Positions 18,470-27,238 of a DNA stretch of 64,000 nt are shown one piece after another (within the stretch, counting starts at the first letter, position 1; the number at the start of each line of letters is the position of its first letter). The notes under the pieces are model-generated. The model saw nothing but the letters and a program-made list of their open reading frames with translations. It had not been told where the DNA came from and did no database searches. The position numbers were made by a program, and so were the translations under genes. Source of the DNA: Paenibacillus glycinis (GTDB taxonomy: Bacteria > Bacillota > Bacilli > Paenibacillales > Paenibacillaceae); contig NZ_JAAAMV010000002.1 in the NCBI RefSeq assembly GCF_009909185.1, positions 248,001 to 312,000 on the forward strand, read 5' to 3'.

Positions 18470-19384
18470 CTAGGATAGCCCGACCGGTTCCCCGCTCTTC
18501 GCGCTGCGCTGCGTCCGCGGCTTCATGTTGGCGAGCGCGACGCCGGCCAGTACGAGGACGCCGCCGCCGATCTGAGCGGCGCGGATGGGATCGCCGAGCA
18601 CGAAGTGGCTGACGACGATGGCCACGAACGGCGGAATGTTCATGAACATGGCGCTGACGGAAGGTCCCACGACCGCGATGCCCCGATTCCACCAGAAGCC
18701 CGCCAAGCCTTGCCCGATCACGGCGACGCCGACGAGGAGCAGCCAGCTCGACGGCTGATGGCTCCACTGCGAGTGCCCGGCCAGCGATTCATAGCCGACG
18801 GCAGGCGACATCATGATCGTCCCGATCACCGTGGAGTAGATCGTGACCTCGTACGAGCTCATATGAAGCGTCAATTTGCGGATAAACAGCAGGCTGACGG
18901 ACATGCCCAGCATCGCGATCAGCAGATTCACGTCCCCGATCGAGATCCCGATCGATTTCCCTCCGTAGAGGACGATGGTCACGACCCCGATCAGCGCGAG
19001 GACGGAGCCCGACAATTTGAGTCCGGTGATGACTTCTTTCAGGAATATCCGCGCGAGCAGCGTCGTGGCGATCGGCGACAACGCGACGATCAGCGAGGCG
19101 TTGCCGGCCGTCGAATGCTGAAGTCCGGTAAAATAGAACAGCTGGTTGACCAGCGTTCCGGAAATGCCGGCGAACACCAAGAGCAGCCACTCCCTGCCCG
19201 TCGGCCGCCGCATCGAGCGGTTGACGAGCGCGACCGCGATCAAGAAGAGCGACATGACGACGAGCCGCGTGAAGGATAACAGAATCGGCGAGAAATCCCG
19301 CAGCAGATAAGCGCTCGCCACGTAGTTGCCGCCCCACAGCAGCGATACGCCCCATAATTTGCTTAATACGGCACGGTCAGGCAT
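18470..19384 (-). CDS. EamA/DMT family transporter
   Basis: A 304-residue, probably 10-TM drug/metabolite transporter with two EamA repeats (about 5-140 and 150-290). Typical pieces are SLLWGGNYVASAYLL at the N-terminus and GTLVNQLFYFTGLQHSTAGNA in repeat 1. Substrate unknown. AAGGGGAC precedes ATG 19384. It lies 34 bp downstream of an MFS gene, and the pair sits behind a merR gene, so it probably belongs to the same export operon. Confidence 0.85.
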   Translation of the reverse strand: MPDRAVLSKLWGVSLLWGGNYVASAYLLRDFSPILLSFTRLVVMSLFLIAVALVNRSMRRPTGREWLLLVFAGISGTLVNQLFYFTGLQHSTAGNASLIVALSPIATTLLARIFLKEVITGLKLSGSVLALIGVVTIVLYGGKSIGISIGDVNLLIAMLGMSVSLLFIRKLTLHMSSYEVTIYSTVIGTIMMSPAVGYESLAGHSQWSHQPSSWLLLVGVAVIGQGLAGFWWNRGIAVVGPSVSAMFMNIPPFVAIVVSHFVLGDPIRAAQIGGGVLVLAGVALANMKPRTQRSAKSGEPVGLS

Positions 19385-19418
19385 TTTGGTAAAGTCCCCT
19401 TGCGTTCCAAGTTAACGG

Positions 19419-20882
19419 TTATTTGCGAGGCAGCGTTGCTCCGGCCGCGGCACGCGAGCTTCGGTGCGATCTTAGATACGACATCACGGTCGCGACGGCC
19501 ATCAGCGCGGCCATGAACCAGAACACGGCATGAAGCCCGGTAATGAACCCGTCCAGCGAGGACTTGTCGTCCATGCCGACCTGGGTCCCGGAGAAGATCG
19601 CGAGCATCGCTTCATGCGGAATGCTGTGCGTGACGATCGGCATGGAGAAGGCGATGCTGAGCATCATCCCCATGTTCGTCGTCAGCGACCGGATGCCGGA
19701 CGCTTCGCCGCGGTATTTCGGTCCGGCCGCGTTCATGATGCTGCTCGAGTTCGGCGAATTGAACAGGCCGGAGCCGACGCTGATGATGGTCATATAGACG
19801 GCCAGATGCCAGAACGGCGTCGACAGCCCCGTATCCAGCGCAAGGCCCGCCATGCCGAAAATGTTCAAGAACAGACCGATCGTGGCCGGCGTCGTTTCGC
19901 CGTATTTGTCCCCGAGCACGCCCGCCAGCGGCGAGACGACCAGCATGCCGGCCGCGAGCGGAATCGTCATGATGCCGGCCATCAAGGCATCCTTCTCGAG
20001 CGCGCCCTGGAAGTAGAAGATCAGCATGAACATGACGCCCATGCGGGCCAGCGCGTTGAGCGTCGCCGAGATGATCCCGAAGGAGAATACGCGGTTCGCG
20101 AACAGCGGCAGGTGCAGCAGCGCATTGGGATGGATCCGTTCGCAGCGCAGGAAGACCGGGAACAGCACGACGAAGAACAGCCCGGATATCCACACGACCG
20201 GCGAGGTCCAGCTTTGAATCGGCCCCCACGTCAAAGCGATCAGCAGGCCGGTGATCGACAGGACGTACGTCACGGCGCCGCCGCGGTCCAAGCCGCCGGC
20301 CTTCGGAGCGGCCAGCTTGTCGTCCTTCAGCCCCAGCACCTTGAAGCCCCAGATCACGCCGAGGATGCCGAACGGCACGTTGAACCAGAAGGTCCACTCC
20401 CAGCCGAACGATTCCGTCAGCCAGCCTCCGAGCACCGGACCGATGATCTGGCCGACGGCCACGACCATGATGTTGATGCCGAGCGCGCGGCCGAGCTCTT
20501 CCTTGGGAAAGGCGTCGGCGACGATCGCCGTGCTGTTCGCCATGATCATCGCGCCGCCGATGCCCTGCAGGATCCGGAGGAGGATGAGCAACGGCGCATT
20601 GCCGGCGAAGCCCGCGACCAAGGACACGACGGTGAAGAGCAGCATGCCGCCGATATAGATGCGCTTGCGCCCGAAGCGGTCCGCGAGCGAGCCGGCCATG
20701 AGCACCATGACGGTCTGCGCGACCATATAGGAGAGCATGACCCACATCGCCTGCAGCAGCGAGGCGTTCAAGCCTTTGAGCAAATCCGGCAACGCGATAA
20801 TTAACGTGCTAAAATTCAGTGCCGACAACAACGAGCCGAGGCTCGTCACGGATAAAATCCACCATTTTCGCGAATCGCTCAT
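19419..20882 (-). CDS. MFS drug transporter (DHA2, EmrB/QacA type)
   Basis: A 487-residue MFS protein, probably 14 TM. The region SLLSALNFSTLIIALPDLLKGL begins TM1, DRFGRKRIYIGG is the loop 2-3 motif A, RILQGIGGAMIMANS is TM4, and GQIIGPVLGGWL is motif C of drug:H+ antiporters. Only 32 bp separate it from the upstream merR gene, so expression is probably MerR-controlled. Substrate unknown. It is clearly diverged from the MFS pump at 16408 and is not a recent copy. Confidence 0.88.
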   Translation of the reverse strand: MSDSRKWWILSVTSLGSLLSALNFSTLIIALPDLLKGLNASLLQAMWVMLSYMVAQTVMVLMAGSLADRFGRKRIYIGGMLLFTVVSLVAGFAGNAPLLILLRILQGIGGAMIMANSTAIVADAFPKEELGRALGINIMVVAVGQIIGPVLGGWLTESFGWEWTFWFNVPFGILGVIWGFKVLGLKDDKLAAPKAGGLDRGGAVTYVLSITGLLIALTWGPIQSWTSPVVWISGLFFVVLFPVFLRCERIHPNALLHLPLFANRVFSFGIISATLNALARMGVMFMLIFYFQGALEKDALMAGIMTIPLAAGMLVVSPLAGVLGDKYGETTPATIGLFLNIFGMAGLALDTGLSTPFWHLAVYMTIISVGSGLFNSPNSSSIMNAAGPKYRGEASGIRSLTTNMGMMLSIAFSMPIVTHSIPHEAMLAIFSGTQVGMDDKSSLDGFITGLHAVFWFMAALMAVATVMSYLRSHRSSRAAAGATLPRK

Positions 20883-20914
20883 TTTGACTTTCTTCCCTTC
20901 TTCCTTCCTTCTGC

Positions 20915-21349
20915 CTACTCGCTCCCGCCTTGCTTCAGCCTGCGCGCCCGCTCCAACCGTTCGCCGAAGCCTTGACGCATGGCCTGCAGCTTCTCCATCT
21001 TCTCGTCGATATGATGAATGATCGCCTGCAGCCGCGCCGCCGCCTCGTCGAGCAGCCGGTCCCGCTCATCCAGATCGGATTCCCCGCGATAGCTCGCTTT
21101 GATCTGCTCCAGCTCTTCCTCCGCCTGCAAAATGTCGCGGATTTCCTGCAGCGACGCGCCTAGCACCTGCTTCAGCCTCAAAATATGCGCGATGCGGTTC
21201 AGCATCTCTTCGTCGTAGAGCCGGTGCCCGCCTTCCGTTCGCGCGACATCCGGCAGCAAGCCGATCTCCTCATAGTAATGGAGCGTTCTCGAGGTGATTC
21301 CGAGCCGCTCCGTCACGTCCTCCATCGTCAATCTCGCCGAAGCCGTCAT
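20915..21349 (-). CDS. MerR family transcriptional regulator
   Basis: A 144-residue MerR regulator. The winged HTH is at about 9-75 (MEDVTERLGITSRTLHYYEE, then ARTEGGHRLYDEEMLNRI), followed by a dimerisation helix (about 85-135). There is no large effector domain, so ligand sensing must use the short C-terminus. ATG 21349 is preferred to an upstream TTG because of AAGGAGG. First gene of a merR-MFS-EamA unit; it probably controls its own promoter. Confidence 0.88.
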   Translation of the reverse strand: MTASARLTMEDVTERLGITSRTLHYYEEIGLLPDVARTEGGHRLYDEEMLNRIAHILRLKQVLGASLQEIRDILQAEEELEQIKASYRGESDLDERDRLLDEAAARLQAIIHHIDEKMEKLQAMRQGFGERLERARRLKQGGSE

Positions 21350-21393
21350 CTTCCTCCGCACCTCCTTCCCTGTCAAATCGTTCCGTTACTGTT

Positions 21394-21427
21394 ATCATAG
21401 CAGAAATTCAAGATTACGTTAACGTTA
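21394..21427 (-). promoter_or_regulatory. merR promoter with ACGTTAACGT dyad
   Basis: On the minus strand, TATGAT (21394-21399) is a good -10. The perfect dyad ACGTTAACGT (21416-21425) overlaps the expected -35 (TTAACG at 17-bp spacing). This placement fits a MerR-type operator. Confidence 0.45.
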
Positions 21428-21451
21428 GTTTTGCAAAAGAAAGCGGAACGG

Positions 21452-21518
21452 ACGACAAACACCCCCGGACGGGAGGAATCGGGAAACCCGAGGTTTCCGA
21501 TTCCCGCTGCCGGAGGTG
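21452..21518 (-). terminator. Long terminator of the FusB-type gene
   Basis: Nested arms CACC/GGTG (21460-21463 with 21515-21518), CCGG, CGGGAATCGG-type and AACC form a long, slightly interrupted stem. GTTTGT follows on the minus strand. It lies between the merR promoter and the FusB-type gene. Confidence 0.6.
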
Positions 21519-21592
21519 CGCTTTTCGGTTGCGTTACGAGAGGTTTAGGCGAGAATTCTTAGCGTTGTCATGCGGCGAATCCAATCATCCGC

Positions 21593-22243
21593 TTAGCCTC
21601 TCTTGATCGTATGGAGAAATTTCTCCAAAGCCGCGGTATCCGTGATGCGGCGGTTGCACGCGTCGCTGTCGATGCAGACGTAATGGCCGAACGCCTTGTA
21701 ATAATCGGGCGGCGAGTTCGCGGGCCGCGTCTTGACCGTGAACAACGCCAGCTCCTCGTGGCCATTGCAGATCAGGCAGTAGCCCTTCTTGTTCACGGGC
21801 GTATATCGGCCTTCGAGGCCGGTCAATTGCCCGTCTACGGGATAGACCAGAAACATTTTGCCCGTGGCGATATCCGTCCAGCCGAGGTAGGTCATCCGGC
21901 GCCGGTCCATCGCGTCGACGTCGGGCGCGTTCAGCTTCTTCGCCTTCGGGAACAGCTTCTGCAGCTGCTTGTTCGAGATAGCCGGGAATTCTTCCCGCCA
22001 AGGCTCCAGCGAATCCAGATAGCGCTGAAATTGTTCCGCGGCGTCCATCTCGCTCATGGCGGATAATTGCCGCTTCCGTTCGTCCTCGAGCCCCGGGAAC
22101 AGCTCGTCGATCATGAGCGAAGCGCTGTAGCGCACGGCCTTCAGCACGTTCCGGTCCGATGCGGTTCGAAGCGCCTGCAGAAGAATATCGGTTTGTTTCT
22201 TGATCGCGTTGAATTGATGGTTTCCAATGAACGTGGCATGCAT
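21593..22243 (-). CDS. FusB/FusC-type elongation factor G-binding protein
   Basis: A 216-residue protein, the same size as FusB (213). The N-terminal helical bundle (about 1-130) is followed by a treble-clef zinc-binding domain with YCLICN (C156, C159) and YVCIDSDACN (C190, C196). FusB-type proteins bind EF-G and free it from fusidic-acid-stalled ribosomes; chromosomal homologues are common in soil Firmicutes. ATG 22243 follows AAGGGGCTG. The leader contains a 28-codon peptide ORF and alternative hairpins, suggesting induction by ribosome stalling. Actual fusidic acid resistance is not demonstrated by sequence. Confidence 0.85.
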   Translation of the reverse strand: MHATFIGNHQFNAIKKQTDILLQALRTASDRNVLKAVRYSASLMIDELFPGLEDERKRQLSAMSEMDAAEQFQRYLDSLEPWREEFPAISNKQLQKLFPKAKKLNAPDVDAMDRRRMTYLGWTDIATGKMFLVYPVDGQLTGLEGRYTPVNKKGYCLICNGHEELALFTVKTRPANSPPDYYKAFGHYVCIDSDACNRRITDTAALEKFLHTIKRG

Positions 22244-22283
22244 GGATGGTCAGCCCCTTATTTTTAGTAGAACGCCAATAAGG

Positions 22284-22386
22284 TGCAAAGCCCATCGCTA
22301 GAAACGATCACGGCGACGGTTCGGGCGATGGGTTAGTGCCAGTCGCGTCCCATGCAAAGTATCGCCCCTAATCCGGGCTTTGCATG
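22284..22386 (-). promoter_or_regulatory. Attenuator-like leader of FusB-type gene
   Basis: Segment 22375-22386, inside the leader ORF, can pair in two exclusive ways. CATGCAAAG at 22351-22359 pairs with 22378-22386 (9 bp). Alternatively TGCAAAGCCC at 22284-22293 pairs with 22375-22384 (10 bp). A third hairpin, CCCATCGC/GCGATGGG (22291-22298 with 22325-22332), begins right after the leader stop and competes with the second pairing. The layout is that of a leader-peptide attenuator. Confidence 0.6.
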
Positions 22387-22419
22387 AGCGGGTCCAATCC
22401 GGCAATCTCTTATTGCCAT
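22333..22419 (-). CDS. Leader peptide of FusB-type gene (28 aa)
   Basis: An ATG-start ORF of 28 codons beginning MAIRDCRIGPAHAKPGLGAI and ending GRDWH. It is preceded by AAAGGGG, and the string AAGGGGCTG also serves the main gene. The stop TAA abuts the 22291-22332 hairpin and lies 90 bp before the FusB-type start. Cis-acting regulation by ribosome position is inferred. FusB in staphylococci is, as I recall, also regulated by a leader-type mechanism. Confidence 0.55.
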   Translation of the reverse strand: MAIRDCRIGPAHAKPGLGAILCMGRDWH

Positions 22420-22575
22420 CTCTACCAGCCCCTTTCGCTTGAGTTGTTCCCAGTATACCAGCTGTTCCCCGCTTCGCACAATTATCCGGTTTCCGGTCGC
22501 CGCGGCCGCAATCGACCGGGCAACGGCGCGTTTCGGGCGTTCATTCGTTCGGGGCACGAAGCCGCGGCGTTCCGG

Positions 22576-23754
22576 TTAAGGGATCCATTGCAACTGTTCC
22601 AGCTTCAAGCCGAGCTTCTGCAGCAGGCTTTTGTTCACGTATAGGCGGCCGCCATAGTTGCGGCTGTTTTCGAGGTCCGCGAAAAGCGACTTGCCTTGCA
22701 GCGAAAGCCGGAACTGCCGGTCGATCGGATACTGCTCCAGCTTCTCCGCCTTCACGCCGAACGCGTGCTGCAAAGGCTGGAGGGCGATCCAACCCGTGTT
22801 GCCTTCGAGGAAAGCGGCCGGGAGCTCCACGGAGACGCGGTTGATGACCGCGACGGCTTCGGGTTCCGTCGACTCGGTCAACGGCGCGACCGGCAGGTTG
22901 TCCGGTTGAAGATCGGCCGGGACGGCCGCGGGCTGGAGCGGTGCCGGGCTTGTCGGTTCCGGCCGGGACGGCGCTTGGAAGAGCGGTTCGTCTTGCTTCG
23001 TATACGGCCTCGTCCGCCCCGTCTTCAAGCTGTAGATCCAAGGCTTCCTGGTCGGTTCGTTATACGCGAATTCGATCGATCCGCTCTTGGCATCGTAGCC
23101 GTAGAAGCTCCCCACGACGAGCGGCGTCGTCGTTCCCGTTGCGGGGTCGAGCGCGACGATCTCGTTCTGCCGCTTCTCTTCGCTGTACACGTGCGCGAGC
23201 AGCCGGTTGTCCGGAAGCCAGAATACGCCGGAATAGAACGCGGTGAACGAGAATTCCCGAACCGTTCCGTCTCCGGTACGCTTCACGAATGCCAGCAGCC
23301 GCTTGCCTGTCGCGTTGCGTTCGGAACCGATCGTGTAATGCTCGCCGACCTTCAATTCCCATTTGCCGTCCGGAGAGCGCTCGTCATAGTCGATGCGGCG
23401 CGTGACGAGGTCGTGGCTCGGGCTGTACAGCGAGCTGCCGATGCTATCCAGGTAATCGCCGTTCCCGTAGAGCCGCAACGCGCCGTTCGCATTGTCGACG
23501 CCGAAGCCCCAGTACGGCTTCGGAAGCGCGTACCAGTTCCCCGACCCGTCCGCATACACGACGCGGGATACGTATTGCTGTCGTTCGTAAGCTGCCGCCC
23601 GGTAATAGGAGCGCCCCGTGACCGGATCCTTGTATCCGTCCTGATAGGTCCATTCCGGCGAAGCTCCCGAAGCGCTTGCGAGCTGACCGCCGATGGGCCC
23701 GCTCAGTCCGATCACGGCCGCCAGCAGCGCGATCGCATGGCTTGTTTTCTTCAT
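22576..23754 (-). CDS. Secreted protein of unknown function (392 aa)
   Basis: A 392-residue protein with a Sec signal peptide (MKKTSHAIALLAAVIGLSG, cleavage near ASA-SG at about 27-30). A beta-strand-rich region (about 35-260) contains propeller-like segments such as NEIVALDPATGTTTPLVV. A proline-rich linker (about 265-300) follows. The C-terminal 90 residues resemble a copper-amine-oxidase-N/stalk-like domain (GGRLYVNKSLLQKLGL). Probably extracellular or wall-attached. No enzymatic motif is seen. Two segments may read environmental or wall cues, but that is only inference. Confidence 0.6.
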   Translation of the reverse strand: MKKTSHAIALLAAVIGLSGPIGGQLASASGASPEWTYQDGYKDPVTGRSYYRAAAYERQQYVSRVVYADGSGNWYALPKPYWGFGVDNANGALRLYGNGDYLDSIGSSLYSPSHDLVTRRIDYDERSPDGKWELKVGEHYTIGSERNATGKRLLAFVKRTGDGTVREFSFTAFYSGVFWLPDNRLLAHVYSEEKRQNEIVALDPATGTTTPLVVGSFYGYDAKSGSIEFAYNEPTRKPWIYSLKTGRTRPYTKQDEPLFQAPSRPEPTSPAPLQPAAVPADLQPDNLPVAPLTESTEPEAVAVINRVSVELPAAFLEGNTGWIALQPLQHAFGVKAEKLEQYPIDRQFRLSLQGKSLFADLENSRNYGGRLYVNKSLLQKLGLKLEQLQWIP

Positions 23755-23838
23755 GGCTTCCTTCCTCCCATTCGCATCGGTTCCGTTACTAGAGGCTGAC
23801 GGCTTCCAAGGTTATTGCCGTTGTTTTGCCCGATGCGA

Positions 23839-24744
23839 TTAGGCGCCCGCTTCTTTCGCGCCTTGGATGGCCGCCGTCCGAGCCGGCCTGCCTTTTCCCT
23901 CCCAATTCACCAGGAAAATCCCCGCGCATATGAACGCGCCGCCGACGCCAACGTACCATTGGACCCGTTCGCCGAGCAGCAGCCAGCTTGAAATCACGCC
24001 GAAGACCGGCACCAGAAACAGGAACGAGCTGGTCTTCGCCGGATCGCCGCGGCGCAGCAGATAAAACCACAGCATGAATTGAACGATGGAGCAGACGAGC
24101 GCGAGCCAGAGCGTGACCAGAACCGAAGTTCCGGTGAACGCGAAATACGGATGCTCCGTCATCAGGCTGAGGACAAGGAGCATCATGCCGCCGGCCAGCA
24201 TTTGATAGGCGGCGAGCGCGGTCATGTCGAACCCGGCTCCCCATCGCTTGATGAGCAAGGTAGCCGCGGCGAAACTGAACGCGCCCGCCAGGCCGATGAA
24301 CGTGCCCGGCTGCAGGCCGAGATGCAGCCCGAAGGAAAACGCGACGCCGACGATGCCGACGGCCACGCCGAGCCACTGGCGTCCGCGGTAAGCCGCGCCG
24401 CCGAAGACCGTGCTCAGCAGGATCACAATTAACGGATTCGTGCACGTGATGATCGAGGATTCCCCCGACGTGATCCAGCGCATGGAATAATAGGCGCAGC
24501 CCATCACGCCGGCGGATTGGAACAGGCCGATCGCGGATGCTTGCAGCCATTGGTTCCTTCCCCTCGGCCGAGGCTTCCCGATCATGCGCGCGATGACCGC
24601 GAGCAGCGCACCGGCCAATGTGAACCGTAAGCCCATCAAGAAAAACGGCGGCGCGTAAGTCAAGCCGATTTTGCCGACGGGAAATGCAAGGCCCATGATA
24701 AGCGTGGTGCCTAACACGAGGCCGATATAGGTGAATTTGTTCAT
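23839..24744 (-). CDS. EamA/DMT family transporter
   Basis: A 301-residue, about 10-TM drug/metabolite transporter with two EamA repeats (about 6-140, 155-285). TM4 carries the YSMRWITSGESSIITCTNPL signature. It is transcribed divergently from the LysR regulator at 24876, with an inverted repeat in between. LysR-regulated EamA exporters often export amino acids or metabolites. Substrate unknown. It is distinct from the EamA gene at 18470. Confidence 0.85.
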   Translation of the reverse strand: MNKFTYIGLVLGTTLIMGLAFPVGKIGLTYAPPFFLMGLRFTLAGALLAVIARMIGKPRPRGRNQWLQASAIGLFQSAGVMGCAYYSMRWITSGESSIITCTNPLIVILLSTVFGGAAYRGRQWLGVAVGIVGVAFSFGLHLGLQPGTFIGLAGAFSFAAATLLIKRWGAGFDMTALAAYQMLAGGMMLLVLSLMTEHPYFAFTGTSVLVTLWLALVCSIVQFMLWFYLLRRGDPAKTSSFLFLVPVFGVISSWLLLGERVQWYVGVGGAFICAGIFLVNWEGKGRPARTAAIQGAKEAGA

Positions 24745-24812
24745 GCCCGTTTCCTCCTTCTGCGATGCGTACCTGAATTGATACTCATTGTAAGAGAGGA
24801 TGGGTTTTATGT

Positions 24813-24845
24813 ATAATGATTGTTATCGATATTGGATATCATTAT
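24813..24845. promoter_or_regulatory. Candidate LysR operator
   Basis: Inverted arms ATAATGAT (24813-24820) and ATCATTAT (24838-24845) lie in the divergent intergenic region between the EamA and LysR genes, 30 bp before the LysR start. Position suits autoregulation and control of the exporter. Confidence 0.45.
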
Positions 24846-24875
24846 TGGTGATACCAGAAAGCGAGGAACTTCATC

Positions 24876-25745
24876 ATGGAAAGCGGGGATTTACGCGTGT
24901 TCCGGATGGTAGCCCGCGAAGGCTCCATCACGAAAGCCGCCGCGAAGCTCGGTTACGTGCAGTCCAACGTCACCTCGCGCATCAGGCAGCTGGAGTCGGA
25001 TCTCGGCACGGTGCTGTTCCACCGTCACAACCGCGGCATGACGCTCTCCTCGAGCGGCAAAACGCTGCTGGCTTACGCCGACAAAATCGTCGGCCTGCTG
25101 GACGAAGCGGCCAAAGCGCTCTCCTCGTCCGAGAAGCCCGCCGGCCCGCTCGTCATCGGCTCCACGCAAACGGCGGCCGCCGTCCGGCTGCCGCGCCTGC
25201 TGACCGACTACTACGCGATGTACCCGAACGTGCTCCTGTCCGTCGTCACCGGAAACACGCAGGAGCTGATGGATCGCGTGCTCCGCTACGAGCTGGACGG
25301 CGCCTTCATCGGCTGCGAATGCGAGCATCCGGAGCTGGAGTCGGTGCATGCGTTCACGGAAGAACTCGCGATTGCCGCCCATGCGTCGATCGCGAGCCTG
25401 GAGCAAGCCGTCAAACGGCCGATTCTCGTCTTCACGAAAGGCTGTTCCTATCGCGACATCTTGGAGAGCTGGCTTCGATCGAACGGGCTCGCGCAATCCG
25501 TGATCATGGAATTCGGGACGCTCGAAGCGATAATCGGCGGCGTGACGGCCGGGCTCGGCATCTCGCTGGTACCGGTATCCGTCGTGAGCAGGCAGGCCGA
25601 GGAAGGTTTGGTTCGGCTGTTTCCGGTCTCAGAGACGCATCGCGCGATGGTGACGGAATTCATCACGCGCAAGGATTCGTTCATCAGCGGCGCGCTCGGC
25701 GCCTTCATGGGGATGATTCCGAGCGTGCCGACAACGAGCGGCTGA
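24876..25745 (+). CDS. LysR family transcriptional regulator
   Basis: A 289-residue LysR regulator. The winged HTH covers about 1-60 (RVFRMVAREGSITKAAAKLG, then VTSRIRQLESDLGTVLFHR). The periplasmic-binding-like effector domain covers about 90-285 (PLVIGSTQTAAAVRLPRLL to GGVTAGLGISLVPVS). ATG 24876 is preceded by GCGAGGA. Divergent orientation makes the EamA transporter at 23839 the likely target. Effector unknown. Confidence 0.9.
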   Translation: MESGDLRVFRMVAREGSITKAAAKLGYVQSNVTSRIRQLESDLGTVLFHRHNRGMTLSSSGKTLLAYADKIVGLLDEAAKALSSSEKPAGPLVIGSTQTAAAVRLPRLLTDYYAMYPNVLLSVVTGNTQELMDRVLRYELDGAFIGCECEHPELESVHAFTEELAIAAHASIASLEQAVKRPILVFTKGCSYRDILESWLRSNGLAQSVIMEFGTLEAIIGGVTAGLGISLVPVSVVSRQAEEGLVRLFPVSETHRAMVTEFITRKDSFISGALGAFMGMIPSVPTTSG

Positions 25746-25800
25746 GCGGCTGGGCGGCGCCCCGGGCACGACTCGATCAGCCCTTATGCGCTGGCCGCGA

Positions 25801-26244
25801 CTATTCGTCCTCCGGCTCGTCGCGACCGGTCTCATGCAGCGCATTCGCGGACATCAGCTTGATTGTGCGGAGCAGCTCGTCGGTCTCTTCCGCGGACAGT
25901 CCGGCGGATATCGTCTCGCGCCAGTACGCGAGCTTGCTCTTGATGAAATGGCGCATCTCCAGCCCCTTCGCCGTCAGCGTAACGAGATACGCGCGGCTGT
26001 CGAGCGGATCGCGCGAGCGCTTCACGTAGCCGAGCTTCTCGAGCCGGCCGATCGCCCGCGCGGTCGCCGCCTTGTTGATGAACAAATTGGACGAAAGCGT
26101 CTCTTGGGATACGCCGTCTTTCTCGTACAAATTGATCAGGAAAATATATTCGGATGAATTGATGTCCTGCTCCTTGAGCTCCCGGTTCAGATAAATCTGA
26201 AATTGGCGGTGCAGGACCGAGATCCATTTGGCGATGCTGTCCAT
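25801..26244 (-). CDS. MarR family transcriptional regulator
   Basis: A 147-residue MarR-type winged-HTH protein. The recognition region reads GVSQETLSSNLFINKAATARAI and the wing reads RDPLDSRAYLVTLT, flanked by dimerisation helices. ATG 26244 follows AAGGGGAT. No co-directional target gene is adjacent, so its regulon is unclear; it may only be autoregulated here. No cysteine pair typical of OhrR-type sensors is visible. Confidence 0.88.
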   Translation of the reverse strand: MDSIAKWISVLHRQFQIYLNRELKEQDINSSEYIFLINLYEKDGVSQETLSSNLFINKAATARAIGRLEKLGYVKRSRDPLDSRAYLVTLTAKGLEMRHFIKSKLAYWRETISAGLSAEETDELLRTIKLMSANALHETGRDEPEDE

Positions 26245-26578
26245 GCGTTATCCCCTTCCTGATTCGTATACAAGTCAACTATATGGACAGTGTAAACGAT
26301 CGATCCGGATTATACAACAGGCCAGCCCGAACATGCGCGGTTTCCCCGAACGGTTGCGACGGCGCGTGACGGCGATGAAACGGACAACCTTGTTCCGTTC
26401 CATCGTTGCACGAGGCGAGCCGCTCATGGTGCCGGACATGCATAACTGCGCGAAAGCGCAATAAGCCGGCCCGACGAATCGAACCGGCTTGCGACAAGCA
26501 TGGCTTTCAAGCGTCCGCATCGAATCGCCGTTTGCCGCACGGCTTTTTTCCGGCAGCGCAATCCGGCTCCGCGTACGT
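26245..26578. other. Intergenic region without gene
   Basis: About 330 bp with only short arginine- and proline-rich frames typical of high-GC noncoding DNA. A 7-bp stem AAGCCGG/CCGGCTT (26463-26490) may be a weak terminator. The MarR promoter lies at its left end. Confidence 0.5.
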
Positions 26579-27163
26579 CTACGGGTAAATCTTCTCGCCT
26601 TTCTCCAGCATGTCCACGAATTGCGCGATCCGCTTCACTCTCGTTTCCGGCTTCTTGGCGTTATGGATGCGAAAGGTCATCGCGTACTTGTTCGCCCGGT
26701 CGAGCGTATCGTAGAAGGCTTTCGCCGCCTTGCTGCGATCCAAGGCTTCGGCGAAATCCGCCGGAATTCCCGCGATGCTTTGCGACTCGTAAGCCTTATC
26801 CCATTCGCCGTTCCGCTTGGCCTTCTCGATCGCGGCAAGTCCCGAGGCCTTCATCCGTCCGTGCTCGATCAGGCGTTCCGCCTTTTCCTTGTTCACCTTC
26901 GACCATATGCTTTTCGCTCCGCGCGGCGTAAACACCTGAATCCACGACGCGTCGTCGTACTTCTCCTTCCGGCTGTCGATCCAGCCGTAGCACAGCGCGA
27001 TATCAAGCGCTTCCTGATAGGTAATCGATTCGATACCCGACCCTTTCTTCGCGATTTGCATGCGGGTCCCGGGCATTGACGCATGATGCGCTTCGAGCCA
27101 TTCTTCCAGCTGCCGCTCGGTTTGAAACAACAGCATCGGCAGCATTTCGGTTTTGCCGGCCAT
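26579..27163 (-). CDS. YdeI/OmpD-associated family protein
   Basis: A 194-residue soluble protein of the YdeI family. Signatures are AHHASMPGTRMQIAKKGSG near the N-terminus and CYGWIDSRKEKYDDASWIQ in the middle, followed by FTPRGAKSIWSKVNKEKAERL. The C-terminal bacteriocin-protection-like stretch is AKKPETRVKRIAQFVDMLEKGEK. Length is usual. Molecular function is poorly defined; annotations as bacteriocin protection are weakly supported. ATG 27163 follows an excellent GGAGGTGA. Confidence 0.82.
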   Translation of the reverse strand: MAGKTEMLPMLLFQTERQLEEWLEAHHASMPGTRMQIAKKGSGIESITYQEALDIALCYGWIDSRKEKYDDASWIQVFTPRGAKSIWSKVNKEKAERLIEHGRMKASGLAAIEKAKRNGEWDKAYESQSIAGIPADFAEALDRSKAAKAFYDTLDRANKYAMTFRIHNAKKPETRVKRIAQFVDMLEKGEKIYP

Positions 27164-27238
27164 GGAATCACCTCCGTCAACCATTATCTCGCCGCTTCGC
27201 TGACAACTGCAGCCAGTCGAGATACGCGGCGCGCGTCT

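Noticed and set aside
26228-26588. Several 60-80 codon frames between MarR and YdeI genes
   Set aside because: Arginine/proline-rich, overlapping on both strands, without ribosome sites.
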